Below, piece by piece: positions 51,301 to 59,047 of a DNA stretch of 64,000 nt. Within the stretch, counting starts at the first letter, position 1, and each line of letters begins with the position of its first letter. Below the pieces are notes generated by a model, which ran no database searches, was not told where the DNA came from, and saw nothing but the letters and a program-made list of their open reading frames with translations. A program made the translations under genes and the position numbers. The DNA comes from Geomonas agri (lineage in GTDB: Bacteria > Desulfobacterota > Desulfuromonadia > Geobacterales > Geobacteraceae), in NCBI RefSeq assembly GCF_020179605.1, contig NZ_JAINZO010000002.1:248001-312000 (forward strand), given 5' to 3'.

Positions 51301-52222
51301 GCTGGACGCCGACGAGGTGCTCGCGCCGAACGACCTCGGGCCGCTCGCCGACCTGGCGCGGCAAGGGGGCAGGGTAGCCTACTCCTTCACAACCAGGAAC
51401 TACATCGACGACATCGCCCGGCGCGGCTGGGTCGCCAACAGCGGCGAGTACCCGGAACAGGAGCGCGGCCGCGGCTGGACCGGCAGCGACAAGGTGCGCC
51501 TGTTCCCGAACCTGCCCACGCTGCGCTTCGAGGGAGCGGTGCACGAGCTCCTGGAGCTGTCCCTGCTGCGTCAGGAGATCCCGATCCATGCCTGCGACGT
51601 GCCGGTGCACCACTACGGCAAGCTGGACCCGGCTGCCGTCCGGGCCAAGCAGGAGTTCTACTACCGCCTGGGGGTGCAAAAGCTGGAGGAGACCGGCGCG
51701 AGCCACGAGGCGCTGGCGGAGCTGGCCCGGCAGGCCACCGAACTCGGGCTCCTCGACGAGGCTGAACGGCTCTGGCAGCAGCTGTTGCGGGATAAGCCCG
51801 ACCACCCCGAAGCCTATTTCAACCTGGGCTACCTCTACCTCACCCGCGGCGACTACCGCCAGGCGCAGGCCCACGCCCTCCGGGGGGTGGAACTCGCCCC
51901 GGACCTCAAGGAGGCCGCCTTCAACCTGGCCAAGTGCGAGTTGTACCTGGGTCAGGTCGCGGCGGCGCTGGCTTGCTGTCAGGACATGCTGCACCACTGG
52001 CCCGGCTACCCCGCGGCGCGCTCGCTCCTGGCGGTCTGCCTTCTGCTGCAGGGGGATCGTGCCGGCGGCGAGGCCGAGGTGGCGCGCCTGGCGGCACAGG
52101 GCTATGACTGTGGCGATTTCCTGAACGAATACGCAGGCGGGTTGCGGCGCGGTGGTCTGGAGCACCTGGGCGCCCCCCTTGCCGACCTGGCAGCGCGGCT
52201 CCAGGCGGGGGTGCGGCCATGA
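48338..52222 (+). CDS. Triple GT2 glycosyltransferase interleaved with TPR blocks
   Basis: 1294 residues from ATG 48338; a GTG at 48326, overlapping the previous stop, is an alternative start. Module order: GT2 (1-230; AIVSTYNADRFLAG, NANTDDRLRNDAY), TPR (250-400), a GT2 with unusual text (400-620; SIVVAAGDNAGCAREC), a long TPR block (665-905), a third GT2 of the SunS/WaaE-like type (910-1100; VCMIVKNEARNLAAALDSV, VLDADEVLAP), and terminal TPRs (1120-1280). Three transferases alternate with protein-binding repeats, which suggests action on a protein-bound glycan. The ATGA at its end overlaps the start of the next gene. Confidence 0.88.
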   Translation: MPNKYLVSAIVSTYNADRFLAGKLEDLEAQTIAPELEIIVIDAASPGNERAIVEEFQKRYDNIRYLRTEKRETVYQAWNRGIRMAAGEFVTNANTDDRLRNDAYAVLVRALWERPECMVAYPDMRITNDENGTFERHQRLGFRDWPEFDRTDLLELCCVGPFPLWRKSLHDQIGYFDERFKSAADYEFWLRAALTYDFVHVPEFLGLYLLSEETVSRKGDLPTLEYMEVQREYRDRYARFAPPPVELEPDAWQEFKLLAARVEAGHPGVVAEVERFSKLHPRAPRFHLEIARIFYKKGEIGHARKYFEKAAIVAPGCDTYRDNLLSFLKTELYQALQHQTAFLVADPDDLEGHLCAGMILILMERYQAALPHYRRALEINPDSALARENIAFLERELRPKVHPLTSIVVAAGDNAGCARECLESIERHTPEPHEVIVVFRGSDEAPLAELQHFCAGRSGLILVDCGGRSSAAAFGAGLREAVGRELVLLEGDVVLTRGWLSRMLDALARQERAGLCGPMTNRAHGSQGQVACSYRNLSELESCAETFAGAHYGRRIDAPCLSGFCLLFSRELLDEVGGPDGSFASDAWAEDFSLRAALKGYRCVVAGDVFVHRYGTPDEEFLRHREHPLLEQKWGPSALEPELAARLLRHRAEVEGNRLARAGKLKLAVELMIEQGVHLANGDPAPYLALARTLAEAGESREALEVLKHVPPGAALATHLVRTRCHEAVGEPDLARAELERAAALDDQSPEFLTLQGALALQGGERDRAEELLRRTLVADPGCARACAALAAIVWERGEREQGLQLAERAFILDPLELAALGRYHDYATALDRLPREEEHLREAIALYPEDKGLCYGLIELLVRSARYGEAIREIERAAARFGLDGAGIDAALQIRGLAGTPSPPERGTGSVSVCMIVKNEARNLAAALDSVRALAGELVVVDTGSTDRTRDIARIFGARVLDFPWTGSFAEARNFSLAQAAGDWILVLDADEVLAPNDLGPLADLARQGGRVAYSFTTRNYIDDIARRGWVANSGEYPEQERGRGWTGSDKVRLFPNLPTLRFEGAVHELLELSLLRQEIPIHACDVPVHHYGKLDPAAVRAKQEFYYRLGVQKLEETGASHEALAELARQATELGLLDEAERLWQQLLRDKPDHPEAYFNLGYLYLTRGDYRQAQAHALRGVELAPDLKEAAFNLAKCELYLGQVAAALACCQDMLHHWPGYPAARSLLAVCLLLQGDRAGGEAEVARLAAQGYDCGDFLNEYAGGLRRGGLEHLGAPLADLAARLQAGVRP

Positions 52223-55200
52223 CCGAGTCGCAGAGCCTGAAGGACCTTTTCGCGGCGGCCAACGCCCTCTTCGCCTCTGGCGATCTTTCCGGCGCCGCCG
52301 AGCGCTACCGGCGCGTGCTGCAGCTCGATCCCTATTTTGCCCAAGCGAGCTTCAACCTGGGCTGCACATTGGACCGACTCTGCGGGCCAGGCGAGGGACT
52401 CCCCCACTTCGAGCGGGCGGCCCAGCTCGTGCCGCAGTGGAGCGAGGCGCACGGCAACTTCGGCCTCGCGCTGGCGCGGGTGGGGCGCATGGAGGAGGCG
52501 TCCGGCGAGCTGGCCGAGGCGTGCCGCCTGGCGCCGGAACACGCCGGCTACCGCAACAACCTGGGGCTCGCCCTGAGCGCGCTCGGGCGCGGCGAGGAGG
52601 CACAGGCAAGCTTCCAGGAGGCGATCCGCCTCGACCCCGACTACCCGGAACCGCACAGCAACCTGGCCATCCTCTACGAGCGCTTCGGCAACGGCGCCGC
52701 CGCCATCGGATCCCTGAGCCAGGCGCTGCGGCTTCGCCCCGACTACCCCGAGGCACACCACAACCTGGCCAACGCGCTCAAGTCGCAAGGGAGGCACGAT
52801 GAGGCGGTGGCCCACTACCGCGAGGCACTCCGGCTCAAGCACGACTACCTCGAGGCGCAGAGTTCGCTGCTGTTTGCGCTCCTCTACGGCACCCAGACCA
52901 CCGAGGAGAGCATCTTCGCCGAGCATGCCGCCTTCGGCGCCGCCCAGCGCCGCGCCGTCAAGCCGCACGGCAACGTCCCCGACCCGGACCGGGTACTTAC
53001 CATAGGCTACGTCTCGGCGGACTTCCGCGAGCATGCGGTGGCCCGCTTCATAACCCCGGTCCTCGCCCACCACGACCGGAGCCGCTTCCGGGTCTACTGC
53101 TACTCCAACGTAGAGGTCCCCGACGGCAAGAGCGAGGCGCTGGCGCAGTTGTGCGACCGCTTCGTCAATATCGCCGGCCTGCGCGACGACCAGGCCGAAG
53201 AGCTGGTACGCGAGGACGGGGTTGACATCCTCGTCGACCTTTCCGGCCACTCCGCGGGGAACCGCCTCACGCTCTTCGCGCGCAAGCCGGCGCCGCTGCA
53301 GGTGACCTGGATCGGCTACCCCTTCAGCACCGGACTGGACAGCATCGACTACCGCATCAGCGACGCCATCTGCGACCCCCCCGGTGAGACCGAGCGTTTC
53401 CACAGCGAGGAGCTGATCCGGCTCCCGGGGACCTTCTCCTGCTTCGCGCCCCCCGAGGAAGCGCCGCCCGTAGCCCCGCTCCCCTGCCTGGCCTCGGGAT
53501 CGGTGACCTTCGGCTCGTTTAACAATCCCGCCAAGATCACCCGCGAGACCCTGGCCATGTGGGCCGACGTGCTGCGCGCGGTGCCTGGCTCGCGGCTCTT
53601 GCTCAAGGGGTATTCGCTCGCCTGTCCGCAGGGGCGGCAGCGCTTCCTGGACGCCTTCGCCGCGGCCGGTATCGAAACCGAGCGGCTGGAACTGATCGGC
53701 AACACCCCGTCCTACCGCGATCACCTGGCGCTCTACGCCGGCGTCGACATCGCCCTGGACACCTTCCCCTACCACGGCACCACCACCACCTGCGAGGCGC
53801 TCTGGATGGGGGTCCCGGTGGTAACGCTGGCCGGTGCCTCGCACCGCTCCCGCGTCGGCGCCTCACTTCTACACAGCGTCGGGCTAGACGGCATGGTCGC
53901 CGACGACGGCCGCAGTTTCGTGCAGATCGCCCGCGCCCTCGCCCTGGACCGGAACCGGCTCCAGGGGCTCAGGGAGACGCTGCGCGCCACCATGGCCGCC
54001 GCCACGCTCACCGACGGCGCCGGTTTCACCAGGGGACTGGAGCAGGAACTGATCGCCGCCTGGGGGAGATGGTGCCGCCGCAATGCTCCCCCCGCCGCTG
54101 ATCCGAAACAGGAGGGGCGCGAGCTGCTGCGCGGGGGGAGGCTCGATGCCGCCTTGCAGCGTTTCCTGGAGCCGCTGCGCTCCGGCGACAAGTCTACCCT
54201 CACCGATATCCAGGAAACCCTGAACGCCCAGACCGCCGCCGACCAGGCGCGCGCCCTGGCGCTCGAAGAAGGGCATGAAGCGGCAGGGGTTCCGGAACGG
54301 ATCGCCAGCGACACCCTGGCCGAGTGCGCCGAGCTGCTCTGCAGCGCCGGCTTCGTCACCCCCGCCGATCTCATCTGCCGCTACCTCGGCGACCACGGCT
54401 ATGACTCCGCCCGCGTCAGTCGCACCATCGGCGCGGTGGCCCTGGCCATCGGGCAGCCGGGCGCAGCGGTGACCGCGCTCGCGCGCGCCCTGGAGCAGGG
54501 GGATGCCTCGCGCGCCACCCGCATCCTGCTGGTGAAGGCCCAGCAGGCGGAACAGTTCCCGCCGCCCCGCGAGCGGGGAGAACGACTGCTGCTGATCAAG
54601 GCCTGGGGCTACGGCTTCTGGAGCGATGTGAACCACGCGCTCGGGCAATTCCTGGTGGCCGAGATCACCGGGCGCACGCCGGTGGTGCACTGGGGGGCCA
54701 ACTCGCTCTTCAGCGACGACCCGCTCGACAACGCATTCAACCACTTCTTCGAGCCGGTCTCTCCGCTCACCATCGGTGACGTCATCTCGCGCCGGCACAG
54801 CTTCTATCCACCCAAGTGGCAACGCGACAACCTGCGCCACGAGAACCTGGCCAAGTTCGACGGCCCCTGGTCCCGCGGCTCCGCGCTCTGGACCCTGGAA
54901 CGAAACGAAGAGGTCGTGGTGAGCGACTTCCACTACGCGGTCAACGACCTCGCCCCCTGGATTCCCGCCAGTCACCCGCTGCACGGACGCTCCACCGAGG
55001 AGCTCTACCTCTACCTGCTCGAGCGCTACCTGAAGGTGCAGCCCTACATCCTGAAGCGGGTGGAGGCCTTCTACCGCGAGCACCTGGCTGGCGCCCCGGT
55101 CATCGGGCTGCACGTGAGGGGAGGAGACAAGGTGGGCGAGGATCCCGGCCTTGCCAGGCTGAACGCCCTCTACCTCCCGGAACTGGAGCGGCTGCTTGCC

Positions 55201-55536
55201 GCAACGCCGCAGGCACGCATCTTCCTGAGCACCGACGACGAGCGTATCCTGGCCCGCTACCGCGAACGCTTCGGGGAGCGGCTGGTCTACACCGTCTCGA
55301 CCCGCACCGCCAACGTGCAGGGGGTGCACTACCAGAAACAGGCGAGCCGCCGCGCGCTGGGCGAGGAGGTGCTCATCGACGCGCTCCTCGCCGCCCGCTG
55401 CGATCATTTCCTGGGCAACGGCCTCTCCAACGTGTCGCTCGCCGTTGCGCAGATGAGGCGCTGGGCGCCCGGGACCTGCCGACTCTTCGGCACCCGGCTC
55501 GACTACCTGCGCCAGCTTACCCTGTACCGGAGCTGA
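52219..55536 (+). CDS. TPR-GT41 (OGT/SPINDLY-like) transferase fused to a GT23-like fucosyltransferase domain
   Basis: 1105 residues. TPRs (8-225) lead to a GT41 catalytic region (256-620) with GYVSADFREHAVARF, VDLSGHSAGNRL, APLQVTWIGYPFSTGL, GSFNNPAKI and DTFPYHGTTTTCEALWMGVP, the residues that bind nucleotide sugar and acceptor. GT41 enzymes put GlcNAc or fucose on Ser/Thr of proteins. After a linker, residues 790-1105 contain APVIGLHVRGGDKVGE, IFLSTDDERIL and FLGNGLSNVSLAVAQM, which resemble the NodZ/FUT8 (GT23) donor site. I know of no such fusion as standard; the GT23 call rests on motif resemblance only. It is translationally coupled (ATGA) to the upstream gene. Confidence 0.87.
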   Translation: MTESQSLKDLFAAANALFASGDLSGAAERYRRVLQLDPYFAQASFNLGCTLDRLCGPGEGLPHFERAAQLVPQWSEAHGNFGLALARVGRMEEASGELAEACRLAPEHAGYRNNLGLALSALGRGEEAQASFQEAIRLDPDYPEPHSNLAILYERFGNGAAAIGSLSQALRLRPDYPEAHHNLANALKSQGRHDEAVAHYREALRLKHDYLEAQSSLLFALLYGTQTTEESIFAEHAAFGAAQRRAVKPHGNVPDPDRVLTIGYVSADFREHAVARFITPVLAHHDRSRFRVYCYSNVEVPDGKSEALAQLCDRFVNIAGLRDDQAEELVREDGVDILVDLSGHSAGNRLTLFARKPAPLQVTWIGYPFSTGLDSIDYRISDAICDPPGETERFHSEELIRLPGTFSCFAPPEEAPPVAPLPCLASGSVTFGSFNNPAKITRETLAMWADVLRAVPGSRLLLKGYSLACPQGRQRFLDAFAAAGIETERLELIGNTPSYRDHLALYAGVDIALDTFPYHGTTTTCEALWMGVPVVTLAGASHRSRVGASLLHSVGLDGMVADDGRSFVQIARALALDRNRLQGLRETLRATMAAATLTDGAGFTRGLEQELIAAWGRWCRRNAPPAADPKQEGRELLRGGRLDAALQRFLEPLRSGDKSTLTDIQETLNAQTAADQARALALEEGHEAAGVPERIASDTLAECAELLCSAGFVTPADLICRYLGDHGYDSARVSRTIGAVALAIGQPGAAVTALARALEQGDASRATRILLVKAQQAEQFPPPRERGERLLLIKAWGYGFWSDVNHALGQFLVAEITGRTPVVHWGANSLFSDDPLDNAFNHFFEPVSPLTIGDVISRRHSFYPPKWQRDNLRHENLAKFDGPWSRGSALWTLERNEEVVVSDFHYAVNDLAPWIPASHPLHGRSTEELYLYLLERYLKVQPYILKRVEAFYREHLAGAPVIGLHVRGGDKVGEDPGLARLNALYLPELERLLAATPQARIFLSTDDERILARYRERFGERLVYTVSTRTANVQGVHYQKQASRRALGEEVLIDALLAARCDHFLGNGLSNVSLAVAQMRRWAPGTCRLFGTRLDYLRQLTLYRS

Positions 55537-55537
55537 C

Positions 55538-57316
55538 ATGAGCGCGGAGCACTCGTCACAGGGGCAGGCACAGCTGAAATACGTCGAGCTTCTCCTGCGC
55601 AAGGGGATGCAGGAGGAGGCACGCGCCCGGCTCGAGGAGCTGGTGCGGCAGGAGCCGCCGGTGGCAGCGGCCTGTTACCTGTTGGCGGTGCTCAAGGGGG
55701 AGGACGGCGAGGCGCGCGAGGCGGTCGATTTGCTGCTCAAAACCCTCTCGCTGGAGCCGGAGAACACCAAGGCACTCAACGCGTTGGGAGCCGCGCTGCG
55801 GCAGATGGGGCAGCTCGAGCAGGCCGCGGCGGCATTCGCCGAGACGCTGCGCATCGAACCCGGTTTCGGCGAGGCGCGCATCAACCTGGCTCTGCTCCTG
55901 AAGGAGGCACTGCGCTTCACCGAGGCGGAAGAGCTGCTGCGGACCGGGATAGCACTGGAGCCCGGCTCGGTGCGCCTCAACTACAACCTCGCCAACGTGC
56001 TGCACGCGCAGGGAAGGAGCCTGGCAGCTGTGGCGGCCTACCGGGAGACGCTGCGCCTGGACCCGGACCACCTGGACGCCCGGCAGAACCTCCTCTTCGC
56101 CCTGCACTACTCGCCGCAGTTCAGCCGACGCGAGATCTACGCCGAGCACTTGAAGGCAGCCCGCAGCCGGCCGTTCCGGCCTGAGCGCCGGGACCTTGCC
56201 GACCGCCCCCATCCCGGAGGCCGCATCAGGGTCGGCTACCTCTCCCCCGACTTCCGAGGCCACGCCGTGGCGAGCTTCATTGAGCCGGTGCTGCGCGAGC
56301 ACGACCGCGGCCGCTTCCAAATCTTTTGCTACGCCAACGTCGCCGCTCCCGACGCAACCACCGAGCGCCTCAAGGGGCTGTGCGACCAGTGGCGCGACAT
56401 CCACGGCATGGCCGACCACAACGCCGCTGCCCTCATCGCCGGCGACGGCATCGACATCCTCTTCGACCTGGCCGGGCACACTTCCGGTAGCCGGCTCCCG
56501 CTCTTTTGTCACCGTCCCGCCCCGATCCAGATCACCTGGATCGGCTATCCCGACAGCACCGGGTTAAGGGAGATGGACTACCGCATCACCGACGCGCTGG
56601 CCGACCCGCCGGGAACCGACGACCGCCTGCACAGCGAATTGCTGCTACGCCTCCCCCGCACCTTCTGCTGCTACCTTCCCCCCGCCGAGGCGCCGGAGCT
56701 GGTCCCGCCCCCCTGCGGAGGCAACGGCCACATCACCTTCGGCTCCTTCAACAACTTGGCGAAAGTCACCCCGGAGGTAATTGCACTCTGGAGCCGCGTG
56801 CTGCACGCGGTCCCCGACTCCCGCCTGCTCCTGAAGGCCAAGCCGCTGGTGGACCACGGCGTGCGCGGCCGCATCCTGGCACTGTTCCAGGAGCACGGGG
56901 TAGCGGCCGAGCGCATCGAGCTGGACCAGGGGCAGCCCGGCACCCGCGAACACCTGGAGCGGTACCAGCGCGTCGACATCGGCCTCGACACCTTCCCCTA
57001 CAATGGCACCACCACGACCTGCGAGGCGCTCTGGATGGGGGTCCCGGTTATCTCCCTCGCCGGCGACCGCCACTGTTCGCGCACCGGCGCGAGCATCCTC
57101 ACCAACTGCGGACTGGCGGACCTGGTGACCACGAGCGAAGCGGCCTATCTGGACATGACGCGACAGGTGGCCAAGGATCACGCCACCCTGCGCGAATTCA
57201 GGGCAGGCGCACGTGAGCGACTGCGGCGCTCGCCGCTTTTGGATGCGGGCGGGGTGACGCGGGAACTGGAGACGGTGCTGGCAGAACTGTGGGCGACCTC
57301 GCGCAGGCCTAAGTAG
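55538..57316 (+). CDS. TPR-GT41 O-GlcNAc-transferase-like protein
   Basis: 592 residues. About five TPRs (8-195) precede a GT41 catalytic region (228-585): GYLSPDFRGHAVASF, DLAGHTSGSRLPLF, IQITWIGYPDSTGL, GSFNNLAKVTPEV and DTFPYNGTTTTCEALWMGVPV. It is a paralogue of the preceding protein without the extra C-terminal domain, and starts one base after its stop codon. It probably adds the first sugar to Ser/Thr of a protein, plausibly the flagellin encoded nearby; the donor sugar is unknown. Confidence 0.92.
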   Translation: MSAEHSSQGQAQLKYVELLLRKGMQEEARARLEELVRQEPPVAAACYLLAVLKGEDGEAREAVDLLLKTLSLEPENTKALNALGAALRQMGQLEQAAAAFAETLRIEPGFGEARINLALLLKEALRFTEAEELLRTGIALEPGSVRLNYNLANVLHAQGRSLAAVAAYRETLRLDPDHLDARQNLLFALHYSPQFSRREIYAEHLKAARSRPFRPERRDLADRPHPGGRIRVGYLSPDFRGHAVASFIEPVLREHDRGRFQIFCYANVAAPDATTERLKGLCDQWRDIHGMADHNAAALIAGDGIDILFDLAGHTSGSRLPLFCHRPAPIQITWIGYPDSTGLREMDYRITDALADPPGTDDRLHSELLLRLPRTFCCYLPPAEAPELVPPPCGGNGHITFGSFNNLAKVTPEVIALWSRVLHAVPDSRLLLKAKPLVDHGVRGRILALFQEHGVAAERIELDQGQPGTREHLERYQRVDIGLDTFPYNGTTTTCEALWMGVPVISLAGDRHCSRTGASILTNCGLADLVTTSEAAYLDMTRQVAKDHATLREFRAGARERLRRSPLLDAGGVTRELETVLAELWATSRRPK

Positions 57317-57418
57317 GGTTAGTTACGGCACAGGGTATCGCGGTCGGGATGAGGCAAGGTGGGAGCCGGCTGGCGGAGTGATGGCGGGTAAGCGGTGAGG
57401 GCGCCGGGCGAACGTCAT

Positions 57419-57449
57419 CGAGGGGGTCACCGTGCGGCGATCCCCCTCG
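57419..57449. terminator. Hairpin between convergent GT41 and flaF genes
   Basis: CGAGGGGG and CCCCCTCG form a perfect 8-bp stem with a 15-base loop in the middle of the 154-base convergent gap. T tracts are weak on both sides, so this is a probable rather than a certain bidirectional terminator. Confidence 0.55.
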
Positions 57450-57470
57450 AAGAGTTGCTGTTGCAATGAA

Positions 57471-57860
57471 CTAACCCGCGGTCTCGGGGTTGGTCCTCAA
57501 CCCCGCAGCGATATTGAAGTTGATGTCGATGACGATGGAGAGCTTTTCCGCAGTCGGGAAAGCCATCACCTCGAAGAACCTCTTGTCCACGAACAGGCTC
57601 AGGTTCAGGAGGTCTTCCCGCAGTTTCCTGGGCATCGGGTGGTTGGGCTCCGTCAATTCGGCCTGAAAGAAGCTCCAGACCTTCTGGTTATACTTTATCG
57701 CCTCCAGCATCTTGGCTTCGCGGTCCGGGGCATCCCAGTTTTCCTGGACGGCCTTGAGCATCAGCCCCGCTTTGGTCAGCACGGAGGCTTCGAGTTCGCG
57801 TCCCGACATGCTCTCCTTCTGGATACCGACGTACTCCTTGATCGCGTTGTTAGTTTGCAT
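57471..57860 (-). CDS. flaF: Flagellar biosynthesis regulator FlaF
   Basis: 129 residues. The FlaF family pattern is clear: LTKAGLMLKAVQENWD, EAIKYNQKVWSFFQAEL, LPRKLREDLLNLSLFVDKR-like text and IDINFNIAAGL at the C terminus. In alphaproteobacteria FlaF promotes flagellin translation or secretion and works against FlbT. It overlaps flbT by 11 bases and is last in the flagellin-unknown-flbT-flaF unit. Confidence 0.92.
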   Translation of the reverse strand: MQTNNAIKEYVGIQKESMSGRELEASVLTKAGLMLKAVQENWDAPDREAKMLEAIKYNQKVWSFFQAELTEPNHPMPRKLREDLLNLSLFVDKRFFEVMAFPTAEKLSIVIDINFNIAAGLRTNPETAG

Positions 57861-58239
57861 TTTTCAGTAGCTCCTCTTCGTACTCGATGAGATTCTTCGC
57901 ATTTTTGAGTGCCTGGTAGTAGTTCCCGGTCTCTATCCGTTCGTTCAACTGCTCGATGTAGGTCCTGGTGCTCGGGGCCGCCTTCAGTATCTCGGCCGCC
58001 AGCTCCGAGTACGCCTTGACGTAGTTCGGGATGTTGGGCTCGTCGATATACATGAGCTGGAGGGTGAAGTAGATCCTCTTGCAGGGCGTGGTGATGTCCT
58101 TTTCGCCCAGGATGTCCTTTTCGCGCAGTATGGGGACCGTGTTCTCGATGAAGAGAACGGTGCCCTTGCCGCCGTTTCTGACCACTGCGCCGCCTACGAT
58201 TAGCCGCTCGTTGCTCTTCAAAGTGATTTTTAGGGACAT
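57850..58239 (-). CDS. flbT: Flagellin mRNA regulator FlbT
   Basis: 129 residues. It has the FlbT hallmarks LKITLKSNERLIVGGAVVRN near the start (20 residues), PILREKDIL, ITTPCKRIYFTLQLMYID and YYQALKNAKNLIEYEE. In Caulobacter FlbT binds the 5' leader of flagellin mRNA and destabilises it when hook assembly is incomplete. Its gene starts five bases after the stop of the upstream unknown gene, with AAGGA inside that gene's 3' end. Confidence 0.93.
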   Translation of the reverse strand: MSLKITLKSNERLIVGGAVVRNGGKGTVLFIENTVPILREKDILGEKDITTPCKRIYFTLQLMYIDEPNIPNYVKAYSELAAEILKAAPSTRTYIEQLNERIETGNYYQALKNAKNLIEYEEELLKNAN

Positions 58240-58244
58240 GTCGG

Positions 58245-58988
58245 TTAGCTCAATCCTTTTAGGAATTGAGGGTGCTGTTGCGCCACCCCCTGAGTAACCG
58301 ATTCTGCAAATTGCTGGCCAATTTCGACACTTTTTTGTGCCGCGCGCGATTCGCTGGCAATGGGGTCAGAAACCAGTGATTCCGAGCCCTTGGGCGCCGA
58401 GAAGATGTTGGCGAAACGCCCGTCGGCAACGAAATTCGCGGTAGCCGCGGCAATGTCACCTCGCAGCCCCGTCAGCGACTGCGCCGCCGCGTCAAGTTTG
58501 TCCACGTGGTCAGCAATTTGACTGTCGTCCGCATTCATACCGAGCGGCTCGGGAAGCGCCACCTGCTTGCGGGCCTCGACAACGGATGGAGGGGGAGGAA
58601 GGGTTAGCTCATCGATCTCCTTGCGAAGCGCGTTGTAGCTCCTGAGGAGTTTGACCCTTTCCTTGTCTTGCGGTGCGAAGGGAGGAAAATTTTTTACTAT
58701 CGTTTCCAGAGGTTGCTTTAGCTTGTCAATCTTTTGACCCAGTTCCTGGGCCACCTTGTCGGTCTCCCTGATGGCAGCTGCGGTGGTGTTTTGCCGCTCG
58801 TTTTGCAAACGGATGTCCGCCAGCTTGCGGTCCCCCTGCCCGGAAAAGAGCACCTGGTCTGCGATTACGGGGTCTTGGGTGTTTTGTTTTTCGGGTTGGG
58901 GATTTTGGATAGAGCTGGAGAGGGAGGCGAGTTGGGGCGAGGAAGTGGTGACTGGAACGCTCTCTGGTTGCAGTCGATCTATTAGCAT
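58245..58988 (-). CDS. Unknown coiled-coil protein between flagellin and flbT
   Basis: 247 residues, not recognised. The N-terminal 45 residues are rich in Ser, Pro, Gln and Asn and look disordered, like flagellar secretion signals. Residues about 60-110 (AAIRETDKVAQELGQKIDKL) form a predicted coiled coil; a PPPPSV stretch and another helical region with Ala-rich repeats (about 165-200) follow. No Cys, membrane segment or enzyme motif is seen. A G-rich ribosome-binding site precedes the ATG. Its position suggests an exported flagellar component, a FlaG-like accessory or a chaperone; FlaG itself is usually shorter. Confidence 0.8.
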   Translation of the reverse strand: MLIDRLQPESVPVTTSSPQLASLSSSIQNPQPEKQNTQDPVIADQVLFSGQGDRKLADIRLQNERQNTTAAAIRETDKVAQELGQKIDKLKQPLETIVKNFPPFAPQDKERVKLLRSYNALRKEIDELTLPPPPSVVEARKQVALPEPLGMNADDSQIADHVDKLDAAAQSLTGLRGDIAAATANFVADGRFANIFSAPKGSESLVSDPIASESRAAQKSVEIGQQFAESVTQGVAQQHPQFLKGLS

Positions 58989-59011
58989 ACGCTACCCCCC
59001 TTGAAGAGGGA

Positions 59012-59039
59012 TTGCGGAGCGGGTTACCCCGCTCCGCAA
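59012..59039 (-). terminator. Hairpin directly after the flagellin gene
   Basis: TTGCGGAGCGGG, 4-base loop, CCCGCTCCGCAA: a perfect 12-bp stem beginning nine bases after the flagellin stop. The minus strand continues TCCCTCTTC without a real T tract, so it probably stabilises flagellin mRNA and partly terminates it, letting less transcript reach flbT and flaF. Confidence 0.65.
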
Positions 59040-59047
59040 AGCTAGGG

